A DNA stretch of 13,383 nt, from NCBI GenBank assembly GCA_003231795.1, contig QIJI01000345.1, positions 1 through 13,383 on the forward strand. Reading direction: 5' to 3'. Shown piece by piece: positions 1 through 7,647 of this stretch (positions are counted from its first letter, which is position 1; each line of letters starts with the position of its first letter). Source of the DNA: Gammaproteobacteria bacterium. GTDB lineage: Bacteria > Pseudomonadota > Gammaproteobacteria > GCA-001735895. The notes beneath the pieces were generated by a model, which searched no databases, was not told the DNA's origin, and worked only from the letters and a program-made list of their open reading frames with translations. Made by a program: the position numbers and the translations under genes.

Positions 1-133
1 TATACTCAGGCTTGTGCTTGCCACGCAAACGACGGGCTACCTCGGTCGACAAACGACCCAGGATCTTGTCGGTGGCATCGATCACATACCAGTCGCGTTT
101 AACCGTTTCGGATTTGGCGCTGAAGGTTTTCAT
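1..133 (-). CDS. rplM: 50S ribosomal protein L13, N-terminal part (runs off the left edge)
   Basis: Reading the minus strand from the ATG at 133-131 gives [20 protein letters not shown], followed by [20 protein letters not shown]. This is the characteristic N-terminus of bacterial ribosomal protein L13 (compare K-R-D-W-Y-V-V-D-A and L-G-R-L-A-T-E in E. coli). L13 is an early-assembling large-subunit protein that binds 23S rRNA. About 44 codons are present and the rest lies beyond the window edge. A GGA about 7 nt upstream of the ATG is a modest ribosome binding site. A well-formed sigma70-type promoter sits at 189-217, giving a leader of roughly 50 nt. In related bacteria rplM is followed by rpsI, which would lie outside the window. 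Confidence 0.95.
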   Translation of the reverse strand, partial: MKTFSAKSETVKRDWYVIDATDKILGRLSTEVARRLRGKHKPEY

Positions 134-188
134 AAAAATTCCGGTTACAGCCTGTTTAAGGCTTTGACTTCTTTAGCAAAGGGCGCGA

Positions 189-217
189 ATACTAACGGAT
201 TAACCGGGGCTTGACAA
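189..217 (-). promoter_or_regulatory. Sigma70-type promoter for rplM
   Basis: On the minus strand, TTGTCA (217-212) is followed by a 17-nt spacer and TAGTAT (194-189). This is close to the TTGACA-N17-TATAAT consensus and lies at a sensible distance from the rplM ATG at 133. The call rests on sequence match only. Confidence 0.65.
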
Positions 218-254
218 GCCGATAACCCGCGATTTTAAAGGATATTTACCCGCT

Positions 255-263
255 TGGTATAAT
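255..263 (+). promoter_or_regulatory. Extended -10 promoter for coq7
   Basis: The motif TGG-TATAAT (255-263) is a perfect -10 hexamer with an upstream TG extension. A weak -35 (TTTAAA, 234-239) lies 18 nt upstream. Transcription would start near 270, about 58 nt before the coq7 ATG, and diverges from the rplM promoter. Confidence 0.55.
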
Positions 264-327
264 CGTTGGATATGACCCATAATAAACCCCGAAATTACCT
301 GTAAAAAATCGAATCCCCGGAGCCTTG

Positions 328-966
328 ATGCAACGCCTGAGTTTAACTGATCGCCTGCTGGACGAGCTACAACATGGCCTCAGTACCTGCCATTTGAAGC
401 CATCCGGCAGCCCGCGCGCGTATCCGGCAAAGCAGATTGATGACGGCGAGCTGTCGGCAACAGAAAAGAGACATGCGGCTGGTTTGATGCGGATTAACAA
501 CGCCGGCGAAGTCGCCGCTCAGGGGCTCTACCGCGGTCAGGCTTTAACTGCCCGGCAACAGGGGCTTAGCCTGGCCATGAGCGCAGCGGCCGAAGAAGAA
601 AATGAACATCTCGACTGGTGCCAGACCCGCCTGTCTGAACTCAAACAGCGGCGCAGTTTGCTCGACGGCATCTGGTACTGGGGTTCGTTTACGATTGGCG
701 CCCTGGCCGGGGCCGCCGGTGACAAATGGAGCCTCGGTTTCGTCAAGGAAACCGAGCAACAGGTCTGCGCCCACCTCGATCGCCACCTCGAACAACTGCC
801 GCAGCAGGATCAGCGCAGTCGAGCAATCATTGAGTCAATGCGTCTCGATGAACAACGCCACGCGACTAACGCCGAACAGGCCGGGGCAACGGAATTACCA
901 TCAGCGGTGAAGTCTGCCATGTCATTTGTCAGCAAGATCATGACATTCACAGTTTATCGGATATAA
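328..966 (+). CDS. coq7: Coq7-type di-iron demethoxyubiquinone hydroxylase
   Basis: The predicted 212-aa protein belongs to the Coq7/UbiF-equivalent family. These enzymes hydroxylate 2-polyprenyl-3-methyl-6-methoxy-1,4-benzoquinol in the penultimate step of ubiquinone synthesis at the inner membrane. The ferritin-like di-iron ligands are visible: E61 in NNAGEVAAQ, the E91-x-x-H94 pair in EEENEH, E143 in KETEQQ, and the E175-x-x-H178 pair in LDEQRH. A hydrophobic, glycine-rich stretch near residues 116-131 is consistent with membrane association. The length matches bacterial Coq7 (about 215 aa). I chose the ATG at 328 over the TTG at 325 because GGAG at 319-322 is 5 nt from the ATG and only 2 nt from the TTG. 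Pseudomonas-type bacteria use Coq7 where enterobacteria use the flavoprotein UbiF. The gene converges on the OsmC-like gene with a 25-nt gap. Confidence 0.95.
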   Translation: MQRLSLTDRLLDELQHGLSTCHLKPSGSPRAYPAKQIDDGELSATEKRHAAGLMRINNAGEVAAQGLYRGQALTARQQGLSLAMSAAAEEENEHLDWCQTRLSELKQRRSLLDGIWYWGSFTIGALAGAAGDKWSLGFVKETEQQVCAHLDRHLEQLPQQDQRSRAIIESMRLDEQRHATNAEQAGATELPSAVKSAMSFVSKIMTFTVYRI

Positions 967-991
967 ATTTGATATCCCCGAGCACAGAGCA

Positions 992-1411
992 CTAGTCGAG
1001 GTCCACAATTTCAAAATCGTGGGTAATGGTCGCGGTTTTCTCCAACATTCGTGATGCGGAGCAATATTTATCGGCCGATAACTCGACCGCTTTTTTGACC
1101 TTATTTGAATCCAGTCCCTTGCCGCTAACTACAAAGTGCGCGTGAATACGAGTGAAGACCTTGGGAACCTCTTGCGCCCGCTCTGCTTCCAGTTCAACTT
1201 CGCAGTCTACAATGGGTTGGCGCGATTTTTTCAATATCGAGACAACGTCAAAAGCGGTGCATCCCCCCAATCCAAGCAACAGCATTTCCATCGGCCGAAT
1301 TCCGAGATTTCGGCCCCCTGACTCGGGTGCACCATCCATTACTACCGAATGTCCGCTGCCGGATTCACCGACAAAACTCATATGATCGAGCCATTTAATT
1401 CTACACTTCAT
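992..1411 (-). CDS. yhfA: OsmC/Ohr superfamily protein, YhfA-like
   Basis: The 139-aa protein is an OsmC-like redox-fold protein of the YhfA subgroup. The two conserved cysteines of the superfamily are present: C51 in [11 protein letters not shown] and C117 in DKYCSAS. R34/E42 in [13 protein letters not shown] fit the typical N-terminal motif. Better-studied family members (OsmC, Ohr) are cytoplasmic thiol peroxidases acting on organic hydroperoxides. YhfA itself has no firmly assigned substrate, so the activity is inferred. The start ATG at 1411 is preceded by AGGTAG about 6 nt upstream. It is divergent from crp, the same yhfA/crp arrangement as in E. coli, which supports the subgroup call. 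In Pseudomonas an OsmC-like gene also neighbours vfr. Confidence 0.85.
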   Translation of the reverse strand: MKCRIKWLDHMSFVGESGSGHSVVMDGAPESGGRNLGIRPMEMLLLGLGGCTAFDVVSILKKSRQPIVDCEVELEAERAQEVPKVFTRIHAHFVVSGKGLDSNKVKKAVELSADKYCSASRMLEKTATITHDFEIVDLD

Positions 1412-1446
1412 AGTTTCTACCTATTGCTGTTGCGGGCCGAATTTTG

Positions 1447-1455
1447 TGGTATGTT
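1447..1455 (+). promoter_or_regulatory. Possible extended -10 promoter for crp
   Basis: TGG-TATGTT matches an extended -10 element. No good -35 is present at 16-18 nt. It would place the start of transcription near 1462, in the middle of the palindrome at 1453-1470. An AT-rich GATAAT at 1472-1477 is too close to the ATG to be preferred. Confidence 0.35.
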
Positions 1456-1470
1456 TAGCGCCCGCTAAAC
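1453..1470. promoter_or_regulatory. 18-bp perfect palindrome upstream of crp
   Basis: GTTTAGCG-CC-CGCTAAAC is an inverted repeat with perfect 8-bp arms and a 2-bp centre, ending 14 nt before the crp ATG and overlapping the candidate -10. It does not match the CRP half-site TGTGA. It could be an operator for another dimeric regulator or a 5'-UTR hairpin; the sequence alone does not decide. Confidence 0.5.
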
Positions 1471-1484
1471 AGATAATTATAAAT

Positions 1485-2132
1485 ATGTCAGTTAACCCGA
1501 TCACAAAAGTCATTCCCAGAGAAAATGCGGCACTGAATAACTTCCTGCACCATTGTCATGCTAAAAAGTATGCAGCGCGTAGCACTATTATTCATGCAGG
1601 GGACGAATCGGAGACACTTTACTATATTGTTGAGGGTTCGGTTAGCGTTGTCATCGAGGACGAGGATTGCAACGAAATCGTACTGGCCTACCTCAATCCC
1701 GGCGACTTTTTCGGTGAAATGGGTTTGTTCGAGGAACATACCAAACGCAGCGCCTGGGTTATTACCCGCACCCCCTGCGATGTGGCTGAAATTCACTACA
1801 CGCAATTCATGCAACTGGCCAAGGAAACCCCCGAAATTTTGTTTCAGTTATCTTCGCAACTGGCCAGTCGGCTGCGTAATACCAGTCGCAAAGTTAGCAA
1901 TCTGGCCTTTATGGACGTTACCGGTCGCGTTGCACGTACTTTGCTCGATCTGGCTCGCGAACCTGACGCAATTACGCACCCGGATGGCATGCAAATCAGG
2001 ATTACGCGGCAGGAAATTGCAAAAATTGTTGGCTGCTCTCGTGAAATGGCAGGTCGGGTGATGAAGACACTCGCAGAAGATGGATTGATTACAGCGCACG
2101 GAAAAACCATCGTCGTATTTGGCACGCGCTGA
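1485..2132 (+). CDS. crp: cAMP receptor protein family regulator (Crp/Vfr)
   Basis: The 215-aa protein aligns along its length with E. coli Crp and Pseudomonas Vfr. The N-terminal cyclic-nucleotide domain (about 20-130) has the phosphate-binding cassette [12 protein letters not shown] (G77, E78) and RSAW (R88, S89), the hallmarks of cAMP binding. T133-S134 in RNTSRK correspond to the C-helix Thr127/Ser128 that contact the adenine in E. coli Crp. The winged helix has [19 protein letters not shown], with R186, E187 and R191 matching the DNA-contacting R180, E181 and R185, so the same TGTGA half-site is predicted. The C-terminus [10 protein letters not shown] is typical. The ATG at 1485 gives the family length; there is no clear Shine-Dalgarno before it, and the GTG at 1446 would add 13 unconserved residues. 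It diverges from the OsmC-like gene and converges on trpC. Confidence 0.95.
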   Translation: MSVNPITKVIPRENAALNNFLHHCHAKKYAARSTIIHAGDESETLYYIVEGSVSVVIEDEDCNEIVLAYLNPGDFFGEMGLFEEHTKRSAWVITRTPCDVAEIHYTQFMQLAKETPEILFQLSSQLASRLRNTSRKVSNLAFMDVTGRVARTLLDLAREPDAITHPDGMQIRITRQEIAKIVGCSREMAGRVMKTLAEDGLITAHGKTIVVFGTR

Positions 2133-2144
2133 GCAGTCCCGCGC

Positions 2145-2210
2145 ATTTCCACGTAGGCGGGAATCGTACAACACGCCACCTTCACAAGATCCCCGCCTGC
2201 GCGGGGACGA
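2145..2210. repeat. Inverted pair of REP-like palindromic repeats
   Basis: The left unit (2145-2164, CATTTCCACGTAGGCGGGAA) resembles the dispersed REP core CATTCCCGCGTAGGCGGGAA with two changes that weaken its stem. The right unit (2191-2206) is an intact hairpin, CCCCGC-CTGC-GCGGGG, followed by ACGACG. The two face each other across about 25 nt, the usual paired arrangement of REP elements at the 3' ends of operons. They sit between convergent crp and trpC and could stabilise or end transcripts from either side, although no T tract follows. Confidence 0.7.
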
Positions 2211-2235
2211 CGTAATTAATTTGCGGGGATGAGGT

Positions 2236-3039
2236 CTAGCTAAAGAACAGGTCGCGCAGACCGGTCCCAGGATCGGGCACGCGCATAAAGGCTTCGCCCA
2301 CCAGAAACGCATTTACATCATGTTCGCGCATTAGCGCAACATCATCACGTGTATGGATTCCACTCTCGGTCACAACCATACAAGTTGCCGGGATATCCCC
2401 AAGCATTTCAATCGTGGTATCAAGACGAGTATCGAAAGTTCGTAAATCGCGGTTATTGATACCGATTAATTCAAGGTCAAGTCGCAAGGCCCGTTCCAGT
2501 TCAAAACGATCATGCACTTCGACCAGAACATCCATGCCGAGCGATCTGGCCTGCTGATGCAATGCCACCAGGTTAGCATCGTCGAGCGCGGCAACAATCA
2601 GCAATATACAATCGGCTCCGAGCACGCGGGATTCAACCACCTGGTAGCGATCCATGATGAATTCCTTGCGCAGAACCGGCAACTTGCACGCCGCTCGCGC
2701 CGCATTCAAATAGTCGTCGTGCCCCTGAAAAAAATCTTCATCGGTCAACACCGACAGACAGCTAGCACCGCCTTGCTGATATGATTTTGCAATTTCAACC
2801 GGGTCGAAATCCTCCCTGATCACGCCTTTGCTGGGAGAAGCTTTCTTGATTTCTGCAATTACCGCTGATTGCCCATCTTGAATTCGCTTCTGCAGCGATA
2901 CTACAAATCCCCGAACTGCGTCAGCCTGATCTACATCCTGTTGCAGTTGCGCCAGCGTACGGTGACTTTTGCGGCTATCGATTTCCTGCTGCTTGCGCGC
3001 AAGAATTCGATTCAAAATATCAGGTCTAGAATCGCTCAT
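2236..3039 (-). CDS. trpC: Indole-3-glycerol phosphate synthase
   Basis: This monofunctional 267-aa TIM-barrel enzyme closes the ring of 1-(2-carboxyphenylamino)-1-deoxyribulose 5-phosphate, releasing CO2 and water to give indole-3-glycerol phosphate. Family motifs appear in order: [11 protein letters not shown] (62-72; E63, K65 region), LTDEDFFQG (98-106), LRKEF (123-127, with the catalytic-lysine position K125), GINNRDL (193-199), ESGI (225-228) and FLVGEAFM (245-252). There is no fused TrpF domain, unlike the E. coli bifunctional enzyme. The ATG at 3039 overlaps the trpD stop by one base (TGATG), indicating translational coupling. It is the last gene of the trp run; the REP pair lies just downstream. 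Confidence 0.97.
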   Translation of the reverse strand: MSDSRPDILNRILARKQQEIDSRKSHRTLAQLQQDVDQADAVRGFVVSLQKRIQDGQSAVIAEIKKASPSKGVIREDFDPVEIAKSYQQGGASCLSVLTDEDFFQGHDDYLNAARAACKLPVLRKEFIMDRYQVVESRVLGADCILLIVAALDDANLVALHQQARSLGMDVLVEVHDRFELERALRLDLELIGINNRDLRTFDTRLDTTIEMLGDIPATCMVVTESGIHTRDDVALMREHDVNAFLVGEAFMRVPDPGTGLRDLFFS

Positions 3040-4055
3040 CAGGCATTGGTTTTGGCAACCAGGTTACGCAATACTTCGGCGGCTTTACCGCTGCTGATTG
3101 ACAGCGCAGCAGCTTCAACGCCTGCCTCGAGTGATTCCGTCAGCCCGGATACGTAAATCGCAGCGCCGGCATTCAAACAGACGATGTCCCGTGCCGGACC
3201 CGATTCATTCGCCAGCACCGCGTTGATTACCGCAAGACTTTGCTCGGCGCTATCGACTTTAAGCGTTGCACTATCCGCGTTCTCCATACCAAAATCAGCC
3301 GCAGACAGGGTGTAGCTGCTAACCGTCCCCTGTTTGAGTTCGGCCACCCGCGTCGGTGCAGAAATACTGATTTCATCCATACCGTCGTCGGCATGCACCA
3401 CCATCACGTGACGGCTACCCAGTTGCTGCAGTACCTGCGCCAGTGGTTCAACCAGTTCACCGTCAAATACACCGACCACCTGATTCGGTGCCCCTGCAGG
3501 ATTGGTCAACGGACCGAGTACATTAAATATGGTACGTACCGCCATTTCCTTGCGCGGTCCGATCGCATGTTTCATCGCACCATGATGCGCCGGTGCAAAC
3601 ATGAACCCGACCCCAACCTGTTCAATACAGACTGCTACCTGATGCGGAGAAATATCAAGTTTAACCCCGGCGGCTTCGAGCACGTCGGCGCTACCGGAAT
3701 TACTCGTCATCGAACGATTCCCATGCTTGGCAACCATCGCACCTGCACCCGCGGTAACAATCGCACTTGCGGTTGAGATATTGAAACTTCCCGAAGCATC
3801 ACCACCGGTGCCGCAGGTATCAACCAGATGGTCACCGCTGACTTCAACCCGGGTAGACAATTCGCGCATGACTTTGGCCGCGGCAGATATTTCATCCACG
3901 GTTTCGCCTTTCATACGCAAACCCACCAGAAAACCACCAATCTGCGAAGCGGTACACTCGCCCGTCATAATCTGCAACATGACCGAGTTCATATCGTCGC
4001 GACTGAGATCCTGCCGCGCGATGACTGTCTTTATTGCAGTTTGAATATCCATCAT
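3039..4055 (-). CDS. trpD: Anthranilate phosphoribosyltransferase
   Basis: The 338-aa protein transfers phosphoribose from PRPP to anthranilate, the second step of tryptophan synthesis. Visible motifs are DTCGTGGD (79-86, PRPP pyrophosphate loop), FNIST (91-95), [15 protein letters not shown] (110-124) with the anthranilate/PRPP contact residues, and [22 protein letters not shown] near 167-188. Length matches the monofunctional family; there is no glutaminase fusion as in enterobacterial TrpGD. Two consecutive ATGs (4055 and 4052) are possible starts, and AGGA lies 5 nt before the first. Only 7 nt separate it from the trpG stop, and its own stop overlaps the trpC start. Confidence 0.97.
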   Translation of the reverse strand: MMDIQTAIKTVIARQDLSRDDMNSVMLQIMTGECTASQIGGFLVGLRMKGETVDEISAAAKVMRELSTRVEVSGDHLVDTCGTGGDASGSFNISTASAIVTAGAGAMVAKHGNRSMTSNSGSADVLEAAGVKLDISPHQVAVCIEQVGVGFMFAPAHHGAMKHAIGPRKEMAVRTIFNVLGPLTNPAGAPNQVVGVFDGELVEPLAQVLQQLGSRHVMVVHADDGMDEISISAPTRVAELKQGTVSSYTLSAADFGMENADSATLKVDSAEQSLAVINAVLANESGPARDIVCLNAGAAIYVSGLTESLEAGVEAAALSISSGKAAEVLRNLVAKTNA

Positions 4056-4062
4056 AAGATTC

Positions 4063-4656
4063 CTAACTGTTAATACTTTGATTCAGAAAATTGCGTAACA
4101 AGGCATGACCATGCTCGGTCAGAATAGACTCAGGGTGAAATTGAACACCTTCAAGCGCGAGTTCTTTATGTCGAATCCCCATAATTTCATCCAGGCTGCC
4201 ATCGGTATGTTCGGTCCAGGCGGTGATTTCGAGACAATCGGGAATAGTGGCTTTGTCGATTACCAGTGAATGATATCGCGTGGCGACGAACGGACTTTCA
4301 AGACCCTCGAACACGCCATTACCGAGGTGCACTACCTGGGACGTCTTGCCATGCATGATTTCCCGGGCGTGCACGATGTCACCTCCATAAACCTGGCCGA
4401 TACTCTGATGCCCGAGGCATACCCCAAGCACCGGTTTTTCGCCGGCCAGCGCTTCAATTGCTGCCATAGATACACCCGCTTCGTTGGGGGTACAGGGTCC
4501 CGGAGAGACCATCACGTGGCTGGCATCGGAATGCAGAATTTGATCAACATCGATCTGGTCGTTACGGACCACTTCGACCTCGGCTTCCAGCTCACCGAGA
4601 TACTGCACCAGGTTATAGGTAAATGAATCATAGTTATCGATCATCAGGACTTTCAT
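4063..4656 (-). CDS. trpG: Anthranilate synthase component II (glutamine amidotransferase)
   Basis: This 197-aa class I glutamine amidotransferase supplies ammonia from glutamine to TrpE. The catalytic triad is visible: C80 in [10 protein letters not shown], and H174 and E176 in [13 protein letters not shown]. The oxyanion-region [13 protein letters not shown] (49-61) and the N-terminal [18 protein letters not shown] are typical of TrpG/PabA. The start codon overlaps the trpE stop in an ATGA arrangement, and a strong AGGAGGT Shine-Dalgarno lies inside the last trpE codons. In many bacteria such a subunit also serves PabB for folate synthesis; direct coupling to trpE favours the tryptophan role, though a shared role cannot be excluded. 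Confidence 0.96.
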   Translation of the reverse strand: MKVLMIDNYDSFTYNLVQYLGELEAEVEVVRNDQIDVDQILHSDASHVMVSPGPCTPNEAGVSMAAIEALAGEKPVLGVCLGHQSIGQVYGGDIVHAREIMHGKTSQVVHLGNGVFEGLESPFVATRYHSLVIDKATIPDCLEITAWTEHTDGSLDEIMGIRHKELALEGVQFHPESILTEHGHALLRNFLNQSINS

Positions 4657-6167
4657 GATTTACCTCCTGTCCGATCACCGGCGCAGGGATCCCGTGACGG
4701 CAAACCCGCCTCGGCCAGTGCAACTGCACGAAAAATAGCCCGCCCCTTGCTCATGGTTTCTGCCCACTCGGTTTCCGGTACCGAATCATAAACGATTCCG
4801 GCACCCGCCTGTATGTAGAGTTGTCCATCCTTGATCACTGCGGTTCGAATCGCGATCGCAGTATCCATATTGCCGCTCCAGGAGATGTAACCTACCGCGC
4901 CTGAATAAATACCCCGTTTTACCGGTTCAAGTTCATCGATTATCTCCATTGCACGAATTTTCGGAGCCCCGGATACCGTGCCTGCCGGAAAAGTCGCGCG
5001 TAAAACATCAAATGCGGACATGCCGGGTTTGATGCGACCTTCGACATTCGAAACGATATGCATGACATGCGAGTAACGCTCCACCATCATTTTTTCGGTA
5101 AGGTTAACCGTGCCGACCTCACTCACGCGGCCGGCATCATTGCGACCCAGATCAATCAGCATCAGATGCTCGGCCAATTCTTTCGGATCATTCAGCAACT
5201 CGCGCTCCAGAGCCTGATCGATTTCCTGGGTTTTACCGCGCGGACGCGTTCCGGCCATCGGCCTGACGGTGACGGCCTCGTCTTCGAGGCGCACCAGAAT
5301 TTCAGGGGACGAGCCGACGACATGGTGATCATCAAGGTTCAGATAATAGAGGTAGGGCGACGGATTAAGACTGCGTAAAGCACGATACAAATCGATTGGT
5401 GCCGAGTGATAAGGTATCGATAAGCGTTGTGACAACACGATCTGCATCGCATCGCCGTCAATAATGTACTGGCGTGCTTTATCGACTGCATCCTGAAAAC
5501 CTTGCTGCGTGAACTCGGAAGTAAAGTCTTTTTCACTCACCAGCTTTGCTTCGTTTTCAGATTCGCTTTTCAGATGTACCGTGGCCAGCTTTTGTTCCAG
5601 CTCGTCGAGCCTGTTCTGACCTCCCTGCCAGGCCTGTTTCTGCGCCGGGTCGACGTGCACGATCAAATACATGCGCGACGACAAATTGTCGAACACCACC
5701 AGCTCATCGCTGAGCATTAACAGGATATCCGGGGTGCCGTGTTTATCGGGATTTGGGCAATGCGCCAACTTCGGTTCGATATAGCGAATCGTATCGTATC
5801 CGAAATATCCGACCAGCCCGCCATGAAACTTGGGCAGGCAATCAGCTTCAGCGACCTTAAAGAAGTTCAGATAGTCTTCGATAAATTTGAGCGGATCGGA
5901 GGTCTCTTCCTCGCTCACAATCTGACCGTCGACTTCAAGTAGCGCTCGATCACCAAACACTTTAATGCGGGTACTACAGGCCAGGCCGATGATGGAGTAA
6001 CGCCCCCATTTTTCACCACCCTGAACGGATTCAAACAGGTAGCTATAGGGCTCGTTGGCGAGTTTTAAATAGGCGCTTAACGGGGTATCCAGATCGGCGA
6101 AGACTTCACGCACCAGCGGGATGCGATTGTAATCGCGCCTGATTTTATTGAATTGATTTAAATCCAT
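4653..6167 (-). CDS. trpE: Anthranilate synthase component I
   Basis: The 504-aa chorismate-binding enzyme converts chorismate to anthranilate using ammonia delivered by TrpG. The N-terminal regulatory domain contains [20 protein letters not shown] (about 42-61), equivalent to the LLES region that binds feedback tryptophan in characterised TrpE proteins. The catalytic domain shows [53 protein letters not shown] and [15 protein letters not shown] in the usual order. The ATG at 6167 follows a weak AAGAG. It heads a compact trpE-G-D-C run. The upstream 164 nt hold a possible tryptophan leader peptide and several inverted repeats. In pseudomonads trpE is usually separate from trpGDC, so the contiguous arrangement differs from that group. 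Confidence 0.97.
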   Translation of the reverse strand: MDLNQFNKIRRDYNRIPLVREVFADLDTPLSAYLKLANEPYSYLFESVQGGEKWGRYSIIGLACSTRIKVFGDRALLEVDGQIVSEEETSDPLKFIEDYLNFFKVAEADCLPKFHGGLVGYFGYDTIRYIEPKLAHCPNPDKHGTPDILLMLSDELVVFDNLSSRMYLIVHVDPAQKQAWQGGQNRLDELEQKLATVHLKSESENEAKLVSEKDFTSEFTQQGFQDAVDKARQYIIDGDAMQIVLSQRLSIPYHSAPIDLYRALRSLNPSPYLYYLNLDDHHVVGSSPEILVRLEDEAVTVRPMAGTRPRGKTQEIDQALERELLNDPKELAEHLMLIDLGRNDAGRVSEVGTVNLTEKMMVERYSHVMHIVSNVEGRIKPGMSAFDVLRATFPAGTVSGAPKIRAMEIIDELEPVKRGIYSGAVGYISWSGNMDTAIAIRTAVIKDGQLYIQAGAGIVYDSVPETEWAETMSKGRAIFRAVALAEAGLPSRDPCAGDRTGGKS

Positions 6168-6188
6168 GGATGACTCTTGAAACAGTTA

Positions 6189-6260
6189 ACAGAAAAGGTG
6201 GAACAGGGAAGAACAGCCCGCGACTACCATCGCCAGCTATGCATACCCTCGATTTTCTGT
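6189..6260 (-). promoter_or_regulatory. Inverted repeats in the trpE leader (possible attenuator)
   Basis: Two structures are visible on the trpE sense strand. First, AGCTGGCGA (6238-6230) pairs with TCGCGGGCT (6223-6215) in eight of nine positions (one by G-U), leaving the loop TGGTAG, which is the last Trp codon and stop of the candidate leader peptide. Second, perfect 8-nt arms ACAGAAAA (6260-6253) and TTTTCTGT (6196-6189) enclose this region. No strong GC hairpin followed by a T run was found, so classical termination is not established. Confidence 0.4.
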
Positions 6261-6277
6261 AAATGTTGTTGAGTCAT
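6224..6277 (-). CDS. Candidate trp leader peptide (17 aa, ends W-R-W)
   Basis: On the trpE sense strand, 57 nt before the trpE ATG, a 17-codon ORF encodes MTQQHLQKIEGMHSWRW and ends in TAG. Two tryptophan codons among the last three, followed at once by a stop inside a hairpin, is the signature of leader peptides that sense charged tRNA-Trp. Attenuation of trp genes is established in enterobacteria and has been described in pseudomonads. Weak points are a poor Shine-Dalgarno before the ATG at 6277 and the lack of an obvious terminator downstream. An internal ATG (6244) would give a 6-residue M-H-S-W-R-W. Confidence 0.45.
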   Translation of the reverse strand: MTQQHLQKIEGMHSWRW

Positions 6278-6286
6278 ATTTGAAAG

Positions 6287-6303
6287 ACCGCATTGATTGC
6301 GGT
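6287..6303. terminator. Hairpin after rpe, weak terminator candidate
   Basis: ACCGCA-TTGAT-TGCGGT is a perfect 6-bp stem with a 5-nt loop. On the minus strand it lies 28 nt after the rpe stop and is followed by CTTTC, a poor T tract. It ends just before the candidate trp leader peptide, so if it terminates rpe transcripts the trpE promoter must overlap it or lie upstream of it. Confidence 0.35.
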
Positions 6304-6331
6304 GAAATCTAACACAGCATTCCGGCCATAT

Positions 6332-7021
6332 CTACACGTAATTTACCAGCACATCGCGCATCTTTTTCAGGATGCTGTCATAGCGGTTAGGGTCATCATC
6401 CCGGGCCTGACTGAAAATGCCGGAACCCGAAACGAAGGTATCGGCACCAGCTTGCGCGATCTGCGCAATGTTATCCACTTTGACACCGCCATCGACTTCG
6501 AGGCGAATATCGAAACCAGAGTCGTCGATTATCTGGCGCACCGAGCGCAGTTTGTCCAGGGTTGACGGGATAAAACTCTGCCCGCCAAATCCTGGATTCA
6601 CCGACATCAGCAAAATCATGTCGACCTTGTCGAGCACATGATCCAGATAATTCAGCGAGGTCGCTGGATTAAACACCAGACCAGAGCGACAACCGCTTTC
6701 ACGAATTAGCGCAAGACTGCGATCGATATGTTCGGAAGCTTCGGGGTGAAAAGTAATATAGCTGGCGCCGGCGCTGGCAAAGTCCGGAATGATACGATCC
6801 ACCGGCTTCACCATCAGATGCACATCGATCGGCGCTTTCACACCATGATTGCGCAAGGCTTCGCAGACCAACGGCCCGATGGTTAAATTGGGAACGTAAT
6901 GATTATCCATCACATCGAAATGCACGATATCGGCACCCGATGCCAGTACGTTATCGACTTCTTCGCCCAACTTCGCAAAATCGGCTGCCAGAATGGACGG
7001 TGCTATCTGATAATCACGCAT
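6332..7021 (-). CDS. rpe: Ribulose-phosphate 3-epimerase
   Basis: The 229-aa TIM-barrel enzyme interconverts ribulose 5-phosphate and xylulose 5-phosphate in the pentose phosphate pathway (and the Calvin cycle where present). Metal ligands are recognisable: H34 and D36 in [16 protein letters not shown]68 in DVHLMV, and D177 in LEVDGGV, with D36 and D177 also the acid/base pair. S9 in APSILAADF and the loop [12 protein letters not shown] (139-150) are typical. The length is standard. The ATG at 7021 has GAGTAAG upstream. In many gammaproteobacteria gph lies between rpe and trpE; here rpe is followed directly by trpE after a 164-nt gap. Confidence 0.97.
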   Translation of the reverse strand: MRDYQIAPSILAADFAKLGEEVDNVLASGADIVHFDVMDNHYVPNLTIGPLVCEALRNHGVKAPIDVHLMVKPVDRIIPDFASAGASYITFHPEASEHIDRSLALIRESGCRSGLVFNPATSLNYLDHVLDKVDMILLMSVNPGFGGQSFIPSTLDKLRSVRQIIDDSGFDIRLEVDGGVKVDNIAQIAQAGADTFVSGSGIFSQARDDDPNRYDSILKKMRDVLVNYV

Positions 7022-7154
7022 GCAACTTACTCAAATCAAGTGGCTGGCAATGTACACCAAATTGGATATGATTTCAGCCAGAGCCTGTTTACACTATATT
7101 GAATCATCACTGCTGGCGGAATAGTTGCCAGTCCGGGTTTTGGGTCCGATACTA
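7022..7154. other. rpe upstream region
   Basis: This 133-nt stretch must contain the rpe promoter on the minus strand. TATAGT (7098-7093) is a plausible -10 but no matching -35 is present at 16-18 nt. A small inverted repeat CTGGC/GCCAG (7113-7117, 7127-7131) is present. No coding region is supported. Confidence 0.35.
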
Positions 7155-7420
7155 GTGTTCTTTCGATATGATAATTACGTATTCAGTTAGCTTGTCGGCG
7201 TTCGCGGCAAGGCGCGTCTCGCCGGCAATGGCCATAGTCCTTGCCAAGAGGCGCAACGCTGTCCGTGGACGTCGACAAGCTAACCCGAAGGGCGTCCCTG
7301 TGGTGTCCCGCAGCCGCGTTGCAGTGCTTGACAAGGACTATGGCCATTGCCGGCGCACTGCGCCTTGCTGCGAAACACCGCAGGGACGCTGAATACGTAA
7401 TTATCATATCGAAAGAGCAC
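7155..7420 (+). mobile_element. Palindromic MITE-like repeat, copy 1 (266 bp)
   Basis: The element is bounded by 32-bp terminal inverted repeats (7155-7186, starting GTGTTCTTTCGATATGATAA, and 7389-7420) that differ at one position. Inside, three further inverted-repeat pairs are interleaved: A 7186-7207 with A' 7263-7284; B about 7207-7258 with B' about 7317-7368; C 7292-7306 with C' 7375-7389. The order is A-B-A'-C-B'-C'. It is in the same orientation as copy 2 (10442-10705) and has the same layout. The left flank is TA and the right flank is AA, consistent with a TA target duplication with one base changed. It holds no transposase and no credible gene, so it would move only with a transposase supplied in trans. 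Confidence 0.85.
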
Positions 7421-7444
7421 AAGATTTTTATTCAAAATTTTATC

Positions 7445-7645
7445 GTGACGGTCAAACAACAACTGAAACAGGAAATAGCCGCCTTGCAGCACGAATTGCG
7501 CCGCGTCCACGATGCTCTGGAGCGGAATCCGACGCATGATCTGCAGCGGCGCGAACAGCAACTAGCGCAAAATATCGCGCTATGTGAACACCAGTTACAA
7601 CAAACTACCTTTGATCGAAACAGCGAAATTCCCCGGACACGGTAA
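7445..7645 (+). CDS. Small charged coiled-coil protein, unknown function
   Basis: A 66-aa ORF from GTG at 7445 ends 2 nt before the ChaC-like ATG. The product is rich in Q, E, L and R (VKQQLKQEIAALQHELRRV, then RREQQLAQNIALCEHQLQQ) and should form one or two amphipathic helices, probably a coiled coil. I do not recognise a family. The tight 2-nt spacing to the next gene supports real translation and coupling. Against it, there is no clear Shine-Dalgarno. The open frame continues upstream into the palindromic repeat, so the original 5' end or promoter may have been altered by that insertion. Confidence 0.4.
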   Translation: MTVKQQLKQEIAALQHELRRVHDALERNPTHDLQRREQQLAQNIALCEHQLQQTTFDRNSEIPRTR

Positions 7646-7647
7646 CC

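Noticed and set aside
1446..1484. GTG at 1446 as the crp start
   Set aside because: It would add 13 residues not found in Crp/Vfr and would start inside the likely promoter and palindrome.
6181..6224. Classical intrinsic terminator downstream of the trp leader peptide
   Set aside because: The only T-rich stretch (TTTTCTGTT) follows no strong GC stem. Pairings of GGG with CCC or GGT with ACC are only 3 bp.
7168..7422. ORFs on both strands inside copy 1 of the palindromic repeat (similar ones in copy 2 on the minus strand)
   Set aside because: Both strands give nearly the same peptide start (MIITYS...) because the DNA is palindromic. The frames are not kept between copies, and there are no ribosome binding sites or recognisable domains.
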